A DNA stretch of 29,096 bases from a virus (IMGVR_UViG_3300049216_000050:1-29096); one strand, 5' to 3'; positions 14,698 to 22,689 are shown, counted from the first letter of the stretch. Translations and numbers: made by a program. The notes: generated by a model not told the origin, from the sequence alone.

Positions 14698-15207
14698 TTA
14701 CATAATGTAAGCTCGGTCGTATCGAATGGTAAGATCGCAGACGACGAGATCGCTGGATTGCATGTCCAAGTCGCCGAACTCTACGCTCTGAACCCATGCG
14801 TTCTCGAACACCCAAGTTTCGATAGTCACACCGCAGCCGTCGTACATTTCGAGCATGACCCGATCTTTTTTGAACCCGTTGCAAGACGGTTTGAACTCGG
14901 AGTCACCCGCCGGATTGTAGATCGTGTCGATCCAATTAAGAACGGGATGCCCACCGGGGACTTTCACTTCGTACAAAGTCAGGTTGACGGGCTTCCATTC
15001 CGGTTTGGCGGGAAAGTACACCGTCTCCGAGAGATGCTGCGCCTCCATTTCTTTGAACGACAAATTCGGCCTCGCTCCCTTGGAGGGCGGCAGCGAGTTC
15101 ACTCCTTCTGCACTTACCGATGGTATTTTGAACAACCAGCGGTGCTTTCTTTTCAAACACGACCCCACGTTGTCGAGTCCGAAGTCGAATCCCATAGCTC
15201 TTGCCAT
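14698..15207 (-). CDS. tail-tube protein (gp19-like), copy B
   Basis: The first in-frame start is TTG at 15213, but ATG at 15207 sits 7 bp from GGAGG and gives MARAMGFDFG, so it is preferred (169 residues). It is homologous to the tube protein at 15304: KRKHRWLFKIP matches KRKYRWTFFLR, ARPNLSFKEMEAQHL matches ARPNLTIEETEINFL, and YDGCGVTIETWVFENAWVQSVEFGDLDM matches the same block there. It is probably a minor or second tube component. The two genes are separated by two terminator hairpins, which may lower expression of this copy. Confidence 0.82.
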   Translation of the reverse strand: MARAMGFDFGLDNVGSCLKRKHRWLFKIPSVSAEGVNSLPPSKGARPNLSFKEMEAQHLSETVYFPAKPEWKPVNLTLYEVKVPGGHPVLNWIDTIYNPAGDSEFKPSCNGFKKDRVMLEMYDGCGVTIETWVFENAWVQSVEFGDLDMQSSDLVVCDLTIRYDRAYIM

Positions 15208-15226
15208 CTTCAATCCTCCAAAAGAA

Positions 15227-15253
15227 AAAGCCCACGCTTTGAGGCGGGGCTTT
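15227..15253 (-). terminator. terminator hairpin 2 between the tube genes
   Basis: AAAGCCC (15227-15233), a bulged A, then CGC pairs with GCG and GGGCTTT (15247-15253). On the minus strand the hairpin is followed by T-rich sequence (TTTTCTTT). It is the downstream partner of the hairpin at 15258-15288. Confidence 0.68.
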
Positions 15254-15257
15254 GTTT

Positions 15258-15288
15258 AACCCGTCGGAATACAAGAGTCCGACGGGTT
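15258..15288 (-). terminator. terminator hairpin 1 between the tube genes
   Basis: A perfect 11-bp stem, AACCCGTCGGA (15258-15268) with TCCGACGGGTT (15278-15288), begins 15 bp past the stop of the tube gene at 15304. The flank has few T residues on the minus strand, so it may attenuate or protect the 3' end of the abundant tube message. Confidence 0.68.
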
Positions 15289-15303
15289 GTATTTCTACTT
15301 CGA

Positions 15304-15885
15304 TTAGGACGACGGGCAACCGTCGCAGCACGGCTGGAACTGCATTCCGCAGAATGGCGTGTACTTGACTTCCGAGTAACGTAGAGTCAACTCGATTGTC
15401 ACTTCTTCCGACGAGGAGTAGTCCAACTCGCCGAAGTTGATGGCCTGCGGCCAAATGTTGCCAAGCTGCCAAAGTTCCATGACGTTACCGCAACCGTCAT
15501 ACAGGGCCAAGTCAGCCGAACCCGAATAGCCTCTGACGTTACCGCCGTCGCCCCGACGGGACGACTGGTAGAGGTTGACCGGATCGGTGAAGTCGTAGAT
15601 CGTGGCGAGCCACGAGTACAGACCGCCCAATGCGTTGTTGCCGCCGATGTCGTAGTAAGTGACAGTGATGGTTTCCCATGTGCCCTTACCCGGAATCCAC
15701 ATCTTGCCGTGCAAGAAGTTGATTTCAGTTTCTTCAATCGTCAGGTTCGGCCTAGCCGCCAACTTGACAACTTGTTCGCCAATCGGTGGTCCGCACGGCG
15801 TCCTCAAGAAGAAGGTCCAACGATACTTTCTTTTGAAGACAATGTTTGGCCCGCCCAACTGTCCCATACCCATAGGTCTGCCCAT
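15304..15885 (-). CDS. major tail-tube protein (gp19-like) with Cys-rich tail
   Basis: This 193-residue protein follows directly behind the sheath gene, the usual place of gp19 after gp18. It has the tube-family start (KRKYRWTFFLRTP), a long loop, the LALYDGCGNVMELWQL block and a terminal LTLRYSEV strand. Four Cys occur in the last 15 residues (179, 186, 187, 190). ATG is preceded by GGAGAG. Tube proteins stack as hexamer rings within the sheath and form the DNA channel. Because it follows the sheath within the same operon, I assign this copy as the major tube protein. Confidence 0.88.
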   Translation of the reverse strand: MGRPMGMGQLGGPNIVFKRKYRWTFFLRTPCGPPIGEQVVKLAARPNLTIEETEINFLHGKMWIPGKGTWETITVTYYDIGGNNALGGLYSWLATIYDFTDPVNLYQSSRRGDGGNVRGYSGSADLALYDGCGNVMELWQLGNIWPQAINFGELDYSSSEEVTIELTLRYSEVKYTPFCGMQFQPCCDGCPSS

Positions 15886-15922
15886 ATTTCTCTCCTTATG
15901 GTCTTCTTAGTTAAATACGCCC

Positions 15923-18295
15923 TTAGAAGGTAACGGCGGGTTCCGTGAAGCTGCCGGTGCGGAAGATGGCAAATTCAAGGAAGATGAATTCTGCCGCACG
16001 CACAGGTTGTACGCCAATCTGTGCCCTGAACTCGTTCCTGTCGATTACGTCAGGAGTGTTCAGTTCCGTATCCGCTTTGATAATGAAGTCGTGGATACCA
16101 CGTCCAATCTGAATCTGTCTCAGAATGTTCGTAGCGAGCGTCACGAACTGCGAGCGGAATGTTTCATCGTTCGGCTCGAAGATCAGCGTCCGGCTGGCGG
16201 CACGCATCTTCTTTTCCAACACGAACATCATTCGACGCACGTTTACACGGTCCAAAGCGGTCGGAGTCCGTTGCAGGGTCTTCTGGCCCCAAATTACGAA
16301 GCCGTCGAAGTCCGAGAACTGTACGATTGGGTTGATGGCGTTTCTGTTGCCGTACATCAGGTCACGCTCTTCGAGCGTCGGGCGGTTGTACACGTCCGTG
16401 ATGCCTGGGACAGAACCACGATTCAAACCAGCAGGAGCGAACCAAGGAGCCGCCAAGAAGTCGTTGCGGGCGATGGTTGCCATCACCGCACCCGATGGCG
16501 GAATCCACACGTCAACCAAGTTGAACGTGTCACGAATCTTCACCCAAGGCCAGTAGAGAGCGCCGAAGTCGCTGTCGAAGCGGGTCAGGTTCAGCGGGTG
16601 CGAACCGTTCTGCCAAGCCACGATTTCGTTCACAGTCAGGCCGAACGGCGGGTCGATGATTGCCAAGCAATCCTGACGGGCGTTCTGGCACAGGTCCAAC
16701 AGGGCGATGACCACGCTGGTGCTGGAGTGACCCGGCACGGCGATCAAGTCGATGTCGATCTGCTCAGGTTCCGACAGGCAGTACATGCCGGTGAATCCGA
16801 TCTGGCTGCCGATCAACAGGCTGTCCTGCTTGTCCGGGTCAGACGGGATGCCGTCGCTGCCGCCGACCAACTGGTAGGTTCCGTTCAACGGGCCAGCAGT
16901 GGTGTCGGTGTTATCCGTTACACGAATGAAGTCGGAAACCAAGGCGATGTAAGTTTCGACGTAGTAGCTGCTCGCCTGATCCTTGGTCAAGTTGCCCCAA
17001 GATTCGACAGGTACTCCGTTGTTGAACACTTCCAGGACGAAGTGGCTCTGGCGGGTATCGTTCGTGATACGCACCTGAGTCTGGTTGCCTTCGATACCAG
17101 CCGAGTCAGCGGTGATGGTGAACGTCGCCGTTCCAGCGTTGTTCGTAGCACCGGAAACAATCGCAAAGGTTTCGATGGCCGCATCGCCGGTCACGCCGCT
17201 CGGAGAGGTTCCGATGTGGGTGGTCGTCGGGAGGCCGAAGATGCCCGCTGCGGTGCTGTCGGCCTTAACCCGAATACGGGAGTCCTGACCAGTTGCCAGC
17301 GTCTTGAAGCTGAGGTTGTTGCCAACCGCCACGGCAATCCATCCACCTGGGAGGTCGCCGCTGTTGATTGCCAGTTCGTTGTTGATCGCCGTCACGATCT
17401 GAGCGAGCGTGTGCGAAGAGCCTTCCAGAGCCGACAGGTCAATCGTCTGAACCACTTGGTCGATCAGCACGTTGTCCGTACCGTCCACCAGGATGTTCAG
17501 GTTGAGGCCCGTCAAACCCGTGAAGTCGTAGTGCCCAGGGGTCTGGTAGCCTACGTTCGGGTACATGGCGAGCGTGCCTGTGACCTGAGCTACGGTCATG
17601 CCCGTGCCCAATCCGGTCGGGTTGCCGTTCATCACGGTGTTGCCGTAGATGGCGTCCTGAACGGATACCAGTTCCAGGGTGCTGTTCGGCCCGTATGCCC
17701 ACAGCGTCTTCACGCCGAGGGTGTTCGAGATGCCGTCCGCAGCCAGGGTGGTTACGAAGAACTCAATGCCGTCGTTCTCGGTGTCGATCTGAGCGTTCAG
17801 GTCGTCAACCAAGTCGGCCACGTTGTAGGTGTCGGCCAGAACCACGAGGGTCTTGGAAGACAGTACGCCGTTCAGCCTCCAGCGGAAGAACGAGTCAACA
17901 TCGAAGGTGTACGGGCCAGTGGTGTCGGAAGTAATCTTCACGACAGTACCGGCAGCCGGGACCACGATGCCAGCAGACAATGCCTGCTCGTCCGACAGCG
18001 GATCGTCGTCAGCCACACGCACGACGTACAAGGTGTTGGCGACGAGCAAGAACTGCTCGGCGGCGTACAACAGGTACGGGTCGCCAACCTCTGGGTGGGC
18101 GTAACCGAATACGGTGTGAAGCTGCCGCCGACTCGTCACTGCGACGGGCAAGTTGATCGGGCCTTTAGAGGCGAAACCAACAAGACCTGCGCTGTGGAAC
18201 GACTGGTCTGGCGGAATGAAACTCAAATCTTTTTCTGTGATCCGAACACTAGGGCTAATAGTGTTGGAAGGCGGAAACCCTTGTAGAATCGCCAT
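15923..18295 (-). CDS. tail sheath protein (gp18-like)
   Basis: At 790 residues it is longer than T4 gp18 (659). The N-terminus has the sheath start (SPSVRITEKDLSF) and the region around SAGLVGFASKGPINLPVAVTS and FLLVANTLYVVRVADD. The C-terminal domain carries YGNRNAINPIVQFSDFDGFVIWGQKTLQ, the helical NVRRMMFVLEKKMRAASRTLIFE and the final FIIKADTELNTPDVIDRNEF, ending EFIFLEFAIFRTGSF, all typical of contractile sheaths. The variable insert (about 190-500) lies on the outer surface in relatives. ATG follows GGGAGAA. It is transcribed with the 73-residue protein and gp15-like protein upstream and the tube downstream. Confidence 0.93.
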   Translation of the reverse strand: MAILQGFPPSNTISPSVRITEKDLSFIPPDQSFHSAGLVGFASKGPINLPVAVTSRRQLHTVFGYAHPEVGDPYLLYAAEQFLLVANTLYVVRVADDDPLSDEQALSAGIVVPAAGTVVKITSDTTGPYTFDVDSFFRWRLNGVLSSKTLVVLADTYNVADLVDDLNAQIDTENDGIEFFVTTLAADGISNTLGVKTLWAYGPNSTLELVSVQDAIYGNTVMNGNPTGLGTGMTVAQVTGTLAMYPNVGYQTPGHYDFTGLTGLNLNILVDGTDNVLIDQVVQTIDLSALEGSSHTLAQIVTAINNELAINSGDLPGGWIAVAVGNNLSFKTLATGQDSRIRVKADSTAAGIFGLPTTTHIGTSPSGVTGDAAIETFAIVSGATNNAGTATFTITADSAGIEGNQTQVRITNDTRQSHFVLEVFNNGVPVESWGNLTKDQASSYYVETYIALVSDFIRVTDNTDTTAGPLNGTYQLVGGSDGIPSDPDKQDSLLIGSQIGFTGMYCLSEPEQIDIDLIAVPGHSSTSVVIALLDLCQNARQDCLAIIDPPFGLTVNEIVAWQNGSHPLNLTRFDSDFGALYWPWVKIRDTFNLVDVWIPPSGAVMATIARNDFLAAPWFAPAGLNRGSVPGITDVYNRPTLEERDLMYGNRNAINPIVQFSDFDGFVIWGQKTLQRTPTALDRVNVRRMMFVLEKKMRAASRTLIFEPNDETFRSQFVTLATNILRQIQIGRGIHDFIIKADTELNTPDVIDRNEFRAQIGVQPVRAAEFIFLEFAIFRTGSFTEPAVTF

Positions 18296-18299
18296 AGTC

Positions 18300-18521
18300 T
18301 TATTCTCCCTTGCTTAACTTGTTTGGTATGTGCCTTGTGGAAATCAATCCCTCTTTTTCGGCCCTGTCTATATACTCCGTAGCTCTTTCATCTTCCAAGT
18401 AGTAGACATTTTTTCCAGCACCTACCCCTGGAATGTTTAGACAGGTGAAAGCACGAGGAGCCTTCCGTGAACGAATCACCAACTGAACCGGATGCTTCTT
18501 GTTGTTTTTAATCTCTAGCAT
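18300..18521 (-). CDS. small conserved-looking phage protein before the sheath
   Basis: This 73-residue protein begins in the last codons of the gp15-like gene (7 bp overlap) with an AAAGGAG site, and ends 4 bp before the sheath start. It has beta-type start KKHPVQLVIRSRKAPRAFTCL, then PGVGAGKNVYYLEDE and a short helix. The small size and position suggest a chaperone or completion factor of the tail; no family is recognised. Confidence 0.68.
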   Translation of the reverse strand: MLEIKNNKKHPVQLVIRSRKAPRAFTCLNIPGVGAGKNVYYLEDERATEYIDRAEKEGLISTRHIPNKLSKGE

Positions 18522-19519
18522 TCAAGCTCCTTTACAGCTTCTTCCAATCTTGCGACGACCTGAGTAATTTCTTCCTCGGTCATGCCATCGACAAAATCAA
18601 CTCTTGTCTTGAGGATGGCTTTCCTTCTTGCAATTGGCTGGGGTATATACGTTTCAGCCGTGATATTGAACTGAAACTTTATCACCCTTATCGCCTGATC
18701 TCCCGGTTCCGTGTCCAAGTTATTAGCGATGCTGTCCAACTTGGCTACGCATTCCCAAGATACGCCTCTTACTCGTATGTATGCAATGGGGCTGAATTTT
18801 AGAAGAATTTGTTCGAGGATTTGGTTCATGTCTTCGATGTACATTGTCCACGCCGTCATGGTGTAGGTAATGTTCACCGGGATGCCCCTCGTCTTGCCGA
18901 AAATCGTACTTCTCTCCAGTCCCCTTTCGTTGATGGTGAAGCCCGGTTTCCCGTCCTCACGCAAGCCTCGCATGAAGTCCAACGCATAGTGATATGTGTA
19001 GCGATTCATGTCGTAAGAGAAGTCGGTGGAGGAGATCGCCAACATCGGAAGGCGGATACGATCAACGACTAAACTCTCGTCTTTCCTGACGTTATCGAAC
19101 ATGATCGCCGCAACCGCCTTCTCCTGTGACGCCCAGATAATAGGGACAGGATGGGCCTTGCCGTCTTCGTCGATCACTTCAATGTCCCCGAACATATCCA
19201 ACATCGCCTCGTCCGTTCCACGCAACGCTTTCGAGTAGCGGTACAGAGCAGTCGGGTTGGGATTGTTCGGGTCGGGGCGGATGTGACCCGTCATCATCGG
19301 GTCGCAATCCACCTTGGCTCCGTAGCCCTCTTTCTGATTCAAATCGTCCGTCAGCCAGTTCGATGCGTCGTCGATGATGGCACGTTTGTTTACCTTGTCA
19401 TCGAAGTCGTCGTCGTTGGCACAGTACGGAGGCGCAGGGTCGAGATTCGGCGTCGGAACCGGCGCTTGCGGTTGACACTCGGCCAAACTCTTCTGTGGGT
19501 CTTGGGGAATCTGACTCAT
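18515..19519 (-). CDS. sheath terminator/stabiliser, gp15-like
   Basis: This 334-residue protein has a Pro-rich disordered start (1-35). The rest follows T4 gp15: PIIWASQEKAVAAIM corresponds to the PITYASKEHF region, VVDRIRLPMLAISSTDFSYD to the LPRINLHLVDFSYN region, and TYTMTAWTMYIEDMNQILEQIL to the ELSIFTRYEDDMFQIVEQIL region, followed by the VIKFQFNITAETYIP strand. gp15 caps the sheath and joins tail to neck. ATG follows GAGGAG. It lies immediately upstream of the sheath operon. Confidence 0.86.
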   Translation of the reverse strand: MSQIPQDPQKSLAECQPQAPVPTPNLDPAPPYCANDDDFDDKVNKRAIIDDASNWLTDDLNQKEGYGAKVDCDPMMTGHIRPDPNNPNPTALYRYSKALRGTDEAMLDMFGDIEVIDEDGKAHPVPIIWASQEKAVAAIMFDNVRKDESLVVDRIRLPMLAISSTDFSYDMNRYTYHYALDFMRGLREDGKPGFTINERGLERSTIFGKTRGIPVNITYTMTAWTMYIEDMNQILEQILLKFSPIAYIRVRGVSWECVAKLDSIANNLDTEPGDQAIRVIKFQFNITAETYIPQPIARRKAILKTRVDFVDGMTEEEITQVVARLEEAVKELEC

Positions 19520-19702
19520 GCAACTCCTCTAATAAAGATAGGTAGGGTATTAAGGCTCAAAAAATCACGGTCTGTACACTAGAAGAGCCGGGTTGTCGCA
19601 AAAGCAGGTGAAAATGAAGGCTTACAAGCTAAAAAGACGTGAAGGAAAAAGTCCGACCATCATCGTCAAGTATGAAGAGACGGTCCCGCTACTCGACAAA
19701 CC

Positions 19703-19742
19703 AAAACTCCCGTGTACCTTCATCAAGAAAGTACACGGGAGT
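19703..19742 (-). terminator. terminator after the proline/glutamine-rich gene
   Basis: A perfect 12-bp stem, ACTCCCGTGTAC (19706-19717) with GTACACGGGAGT (19731-19742), has a 13-nt loop. On the minus strand TTTT follows. It starts 8 bp past the stop at 19750, so it separates the neck genes from the gp15-sheath operon. Confidence 0.78.
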
Positions 19743-19749
19743 CAGTTGC

Positions 19750-20139
19750 CTACTGCCCAGCCGGTTTTGCTGCCGCTCCCGGAGCGGGCGGCTGGCCCTG
19801 TGCCGGTTGCTGCCCCTGCTGAGGCTGCTGAGGTTTCTGTTGCGAGGCCATCCCCTGCAACATCGTCGTCCACATTTGCTTCATCTTCGGGTCTGTAATT
19901 TTCCCCACCAACCCCTGAATCTGCTGGGCCTGCGGAGCCAACAACTGCTGGATCGCCTGGATGCCCGGATCGGGCGTCGGGACCGGAGGAGCCGTGGCGT
20001 TCTGGGCGGGCTGCGCACCCGGAGCCGCCTGTGGTGCGGTCCCCGGAGCGGGCGGCGCAGCGCCAGCACCGGCCTGCGGTTGACCCGTGTTCTCCTTCAA
20101 TACTTTCTGATAGAACTTGTAGAATGATGAATTCTTCAT
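19750..20139 (-). CDS. low-complexity Pro/Ala/Gln-rich protein
   Basis: This 129-residue protein has a short helical start (KNSSFYKFYQKVLKE), then two Pro/Ala/Gln-rich stretches (about 20-55 and 99-129) flanking one helical block (IQAIQQLLAPQAQQIQGLVGKI to about residue 90). It is basic and without membrane segments. ATG follows AGGGAG. It sits between the gp14-like gene and the gp15-sheath unit. Function unknown; a flexible linker or scaffold-like role is possible. Confidence 0.72.
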   Translation of the reverse strand: MKNSSFYKFYQKVLKENTGQPQAGAGAAPPAPGTAPQAAPGAQPAQNATAPPVPTPDPGIQAIQQLLAPQAQQIQGLVGKITDPKMKQMWTTMLQGMASQQKPQQPQQGQQPAQGQPPAPGAAAKPAGQ

Positions 20140-20148
20140 GCCGCTCCC

Positions 20149-20694
20149 TTAGATGATCTTGTACTTAGGCGTCGGGTTCTTTTGCGTAACCTTGCCCTCG
20201 CCGGTGGTTGTGGATTCCTGGAACCTCTGCACGATGAGCGTCAAACGCAACGCCCCCCACAGCTTGAACTCACCCAGGTTCCGCTGGATGATGACCCAAT
20301 TCTCTCTCAGGTGAGGCGTATACAACCTCGATCCGATCTTCGGTGGGTGGCCGATCTTTTGCAACACGTCACGATAGTTGAACTCGATTTCCATCTCGTC
20401 CGGGGCGTCGATGCCGAAAGCGTTCACCAAGTTCTGGGCGTGCTTCGGGTCGTAACTACAGTACAGGGAAACCGGAAACTGTGAGAACAACTTGCCCCGT
20501 GCCTCGTTGTACTGACGGTCGATGCTCTGCGGGGAGATGATGACTTCGTAGTAAAGGATCGGCGATCCGCCCTGGCGGATGGCTTCCTGGTCCCACAAGT
20601 TGAACAGTTCGTGCGATGGATCGTTCGGATCGAACTGCTCGATACTTCCGCTGACTTTGTACGGCGATCCGTCCGGGTTCTTCAATCCACTCAT
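20149..20694 (-). CDS. neck protein, gp14-like
   Basis: This 181-residue protein contains the gp14 core: LVNAFGIDAPDEMEIEFNYRD, then GHPPKIGSRLYTPHLRENWVI, where T4 gp14 has a similar FSNFG...DEVTLSINPN and GDLIYFPMDNSLFEINWV run. In T4, gp13 and gp14 form the neck that seals the head and docks the tail. It overlaps the end of the preceding gene by ATGA. The first 14 residues (SGLKNPDGSPYKVSG) match the start of the protein at 22030. Confidence 0.76.
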   Translation of the reverse strand: MSGLKNPDGSPYKVSGSIEQFDPNDPSHELFNLWDQEAIRQGGSPILYYEVIISPQSIDRQYNEARGKLFSQFPVSLYCSYDPKHAQNLVNAFGIDAPDEMEIEFNYRDVLQKIGHPPKIGSRLYTPHLRENWVIIQRNLGEFKLWGALRLTLIVQRFQESTTTGEGKVTQKNPTPKYKII

Positions 20695-21503
20695 GCTTTT
20701 TTGTACCTCGACGCAGGCATGTTGACGCCCATCTCGGCGGCAACCCGTTGCGACACTTCCTGAATCTCGCCCAGAATCTTGTTAATCAAGCCACGGCTGA
20801 CATCCGGGAACATGCCCGCCAACTCGTCCAGACTTGGGAAGTCCGGCGGGTTCTCCCACCGCTTCTCGGCAACCTTCTTCGCAAGCTCCCACCGCCGGAT
20901 GGCGTCCGGGTGTGTAGCCTTCTGCTTCTCACGCTCCAGTTCCATGATGATGCGACGACGCATCGAGTCCATGCGGGCCTGCGGGTCTTGCATGTCGGAA
21001 CCGCCGTCCTCGATCTGGTCAATCGAACGACCGCCGATGTCCTGACGGTCCAGCACGCTGAACGCCTTGGTCTGTTGGTCGGACTTCCTTCTCGTGAACT
21101 GAGTGCCCAGCCGACGAACACGAATGGAACCCGCATTGGTAAAGTAAGCGGTGATCTGCCGTTCCTTGTCCGGGCCTTCCGGCATCTGGAGCAGCGGTGC
21201 AATACCTTGGTAGAACGGATCGGCTTCGTTCTTCGCCCGGATGCCTTGAATGATTTCCGTGGCGGCGTCGGACGCAGCGCCCAGGGCATCTTGACCCTTG
21301 GCGTACTTGGTGGCCGCACCCAACAAAATGCCGAACCAGTTCTTTTGAATGCCAAACAGTCTCGACAACTCGGCGTTGTTCGAGATCATCGCCGCATCGA
21401 CTTCACTGTTCCCTTCTTTCAACATGAAGACCGCACAAACAGCCTCCACGAGTCTGCCGAATTCTTGGTCGAGCAACCATTCTTTGAATTTTGTGTCCAT
21501 CAT
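20691..21503 (-). CDS. head/neck-region protein with FKEW N-terminus and HTH-like end
   Basis: This 270-residue protein begins MMDTKFKEWLLDQEF, a short amphipathic tag shared with other proteins of this region. Residues 25-110 are helical. The C-terminal part (about 215-265: FPSLDELAGMFPDVSRGLINKILGEIQEVSQRV) has the look of a helix-turn-helix with recognition helix SRGLINKIL. ATG has no clear SD. It couples by ATGA to the gp14-like gene. Structural or DNA-binding role cannot be decided from sequence. Confidence 0.68.
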   Translation of the reverse strand: MMDTKFKEWLLDQEFGRLVEAVCAVFMLKEGNSEVDAAMISNNAELSRLFGIQKNWFGILLGAATKYAKGQDALGAASDAATEIIQGIRAKNEADPFYQGIAPLLQMPEGPDKERQITAYFTNAGSIRVRRLGTQFTRRKSDQQTKAFSVLDRQDIGGRSIDQIEDGGSDMQDPQARMDSMRRRIIMELEREKQKATHPDAIRRWELAKKVAEKRWENPPDFPSLDELAGMFPDVSRGLINKILGEIQEVSQRVAAEMGVNMPASRYKKA

Positions 21504-21531
21504 GATGTTATTTAGCCCGAAGGAAAGAAAA

Positions 21532-21556
21532 ACCCGCCCCCAAATTGAAGGCGGGT
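21532..21556 (-). terminator. terminator after the 143-residue structural gene
   Basis: ACCCGCC (21532-21538) pairs with GGCGGGT (21550-21556). The minus strand then reads TTTTTCTTTCC, a good U-tract. It follows the stop at 21570 by 13 bp. Confidence 0.85.
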
Positions 21557-21569
21557 CTGTTAGGTGTGA

Positions 21570-22001
21570 TTAGTTGTTCATGGCGAATGTTGGGGTTACG
21601 CCGATCTGTCCCCCACCGTCTGGCAGAAGGAACGGGGCGTTGGTGAATCTTTCCGACCACAACAGTCTCGGACTAGCTTCAATCGTTGTGACATAATAAC
21701 CGTACAGTGTTACGCCAGTCGTGAAAGTGAAAGTCTGCTCGCTGTAGACCGCCAGCCCGCCCCCGTTGGTGATTACCGTCGTCCAACTAGAACCGGGCAA
21801 CGTAATTGGTGCGTATCCAGTAGGCGTCGTTGCCTCAGTCAAATCCGTCAATGCAGTAGTCGCATTTGGCGTCGTGTTGCTCGTGAAAACCCGGAGGAGC
21901 CTGTGACCGCCAGCAGGCGCAGCGTTGCCGTCCGTACCGATCATGTTGACAATAAATTGCAACATCAGAACTTCAGACGTGTTTGGCACTACTATTGACA
22001 T
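21570..22001 (-). CDS. small beta-sandwich virion protein (head decoration or fibre candidate)
   Basis: ATG at 22001 follows AGGAGA and gives 143 residues; the open frame upstream runs through the promoter region and is not used. The protein is Thr/Gly/Ser-rich with strong beta alternation (LRVFTSNTTP, YSEQTFTFTTGVTLYGYYVTT), and ends SERFTNAPFLLPDGGGQIGVTPTFAM. I associate this ending with small structural proteins of large tailed phages. Its single gene has its own candidate promoter and terminator, as expected for a highly expressed virion protein. Confidence 0.68.
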   Translation of the reverse strand: MSIVVPNTSEVLMLQFIVNMIGTDGNAAPAGGHRLLRVFTSNTTPNATTALTDLTEATTPTGYAPITLPGSSWTTVITNGGGLAVYSEQTFTFTTGVTLYGYYVTTIEASPRLLWSERFTNAPFLLPDGGGQIGVTPTFAMNN

Positions 22002-22017
22002 AGGTTTCTCCTGTGGG

Positions 22018-22025
22018 GGTATATA
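22018..22025 (-). promoter_or_regulatory. TATATACC motif upstream of structural gene (candidate late promoter)
   Basis: On the minus strand TATATACC (22025-22018) precedes the ATG at 22001 by about 16 bp with the AGGAGA site between. It lies within the 28-bp divergent gap between the genes starting at 22001 and 22030; the latter has no SD of its own in the usual place. Confidence 0.42.
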
Positions 22026-22029
22026 GAGT

Positions 22030-22689
22030 ATGGGACTAAAGAATCGAGATGGTACACCGTATAAACTCCGTGGACCCAATCCGCTGATGGAAGAACAGAA
22101 AACCTGGAGCGGCTTCCAAGTTCATAACATGAAGTTTCAAGGTGAAACGACCGTGGATGACCGTGAAGTCGAAGCAATGGAAAGCGACTTCAACGTCCGA
22201 GACAGCTTCACCGAAGAACTCCAAGCCACCAAGCCCGAACCCAAAGTCGTCGAGCCGAAACCCGAAGTAATCAAGCCGGAACCTAAACCCGAACCTAAAC
22301 CGGAACCCAAGCCCGAACCGAAAAAGTTCGAGCCAGAACCGGAGCAACCACGAAAGAAATCGACCGTACCCGACAGGTCGAAAGTGTTCATGTATTGTCT
22401 CCCGGCCACCATGCGTGACCGCCGTGACGGTATGTATGGACAAAAATACCAAACAATTCAGTACAACAAGCCATTTTCTTTTGAAGGCGTCATGGTCGAA
22501 GAAGAAGATATGTTCATCAAAGTGTGGACGACCGTGGCCGAAGTGACGGCGGGGTCCGTCCTCTATCCGAAGAAGAGCCGAGACGCCCAACGCTGGTGGC
22601 GGGTGCAGGACATCGAGAAAAAAAATGACGGGTTCCTTTTGACAGGATACCCGTCCGATTTCACGCCTTCGTTCAACGGCGTCGATTAA
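22030..22689 (+). CDS. neck-region protein with PEPK linker and connector-like C-terminus
   Basis: This 219-residue protein has three parts: an N-terminal peptide GLKNRDGTPYKLRG shared with the gp14-like protein, an acidic segment, and a linker of Pro-Glu/Pro-Lys repeats (about 69-110). Its C-terminal domain (about 117-219) contains a YNKPFSFEGVMVEEEDMFIKVWT region and RWWRVQDIEK, resembling the beta-barrel of head-completion/stopper proteins. That last resemblance is tentative. It diverges from the structural gene at 22001. Its stop overlaps the convergent gene at 22686 by 4 bp. Confidence 0.68.
   Translation: MGLKNRDGTPYKLRGPNPLMEEQKTWSGFQVHNMKFQGETTVDDREVEAMESDFNVRDSFTEELQATKPEPKVVEPKPEVIKPEPKPEPKPEPKPEPKKFEPEPEQPRKKSTVPDRSKVFMYCLPATMRDRRDGMYGQKYQTIQYNKPFSFEGVMVEEEDMFIKVWTTVAEVTAGSVLYPKKSRDAQRWWRVQDIEKKNDGFLLTGYPSDFTPSFNGVD
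22276..22323 (+). repeat. four 12-bp repeats encoding Pro-Glu-Pro-Lys
   Basis: Four consecutive 12-bp units encode PEPK x4 in the middle of the gene 22030-22689. Synonymous changes among units (CCT/CCC/CCG, AAA/AAG) mean the repeat is partly diverged at DNA level and is kept by selection on the protein. Such runs make stiff, extended linkers. Confidence 0.85.

Noticed and set aside
16007-18286. 759-codon open frame on the plus strand opposite the sheath gene
   Set aside because: It is a mirror of the sheath gene caused by its GC-rich third positions; the product has no sensible composition (repeated Val/Arg/Gln runs), no SD, and it covers a clearly real gene. The same applies to the plus-strand frames opposite the ATPase (1473-3134), the VWA gene (26-1429), the ParB-like gene (4125-5432) and the gp26-like gene (8176-9492).
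18369-18376. TATATACT on the plus strand inside the 73-residue gene
   Set aside because: No plus-strand gene lies downstream, so it is not counted as a promoter. It serves as a reminder that the motif can occur by chance.
19593-19898. 101-codon plus-strand frame between gp15-like and Pro/Gln-rich genes
   Set aside because: The frame runs through the strong terminator at 19703-19742 and then opposite a real gene. An ATG at 19614 with AGGTGA is possible, but evidence is too thin for a gene.
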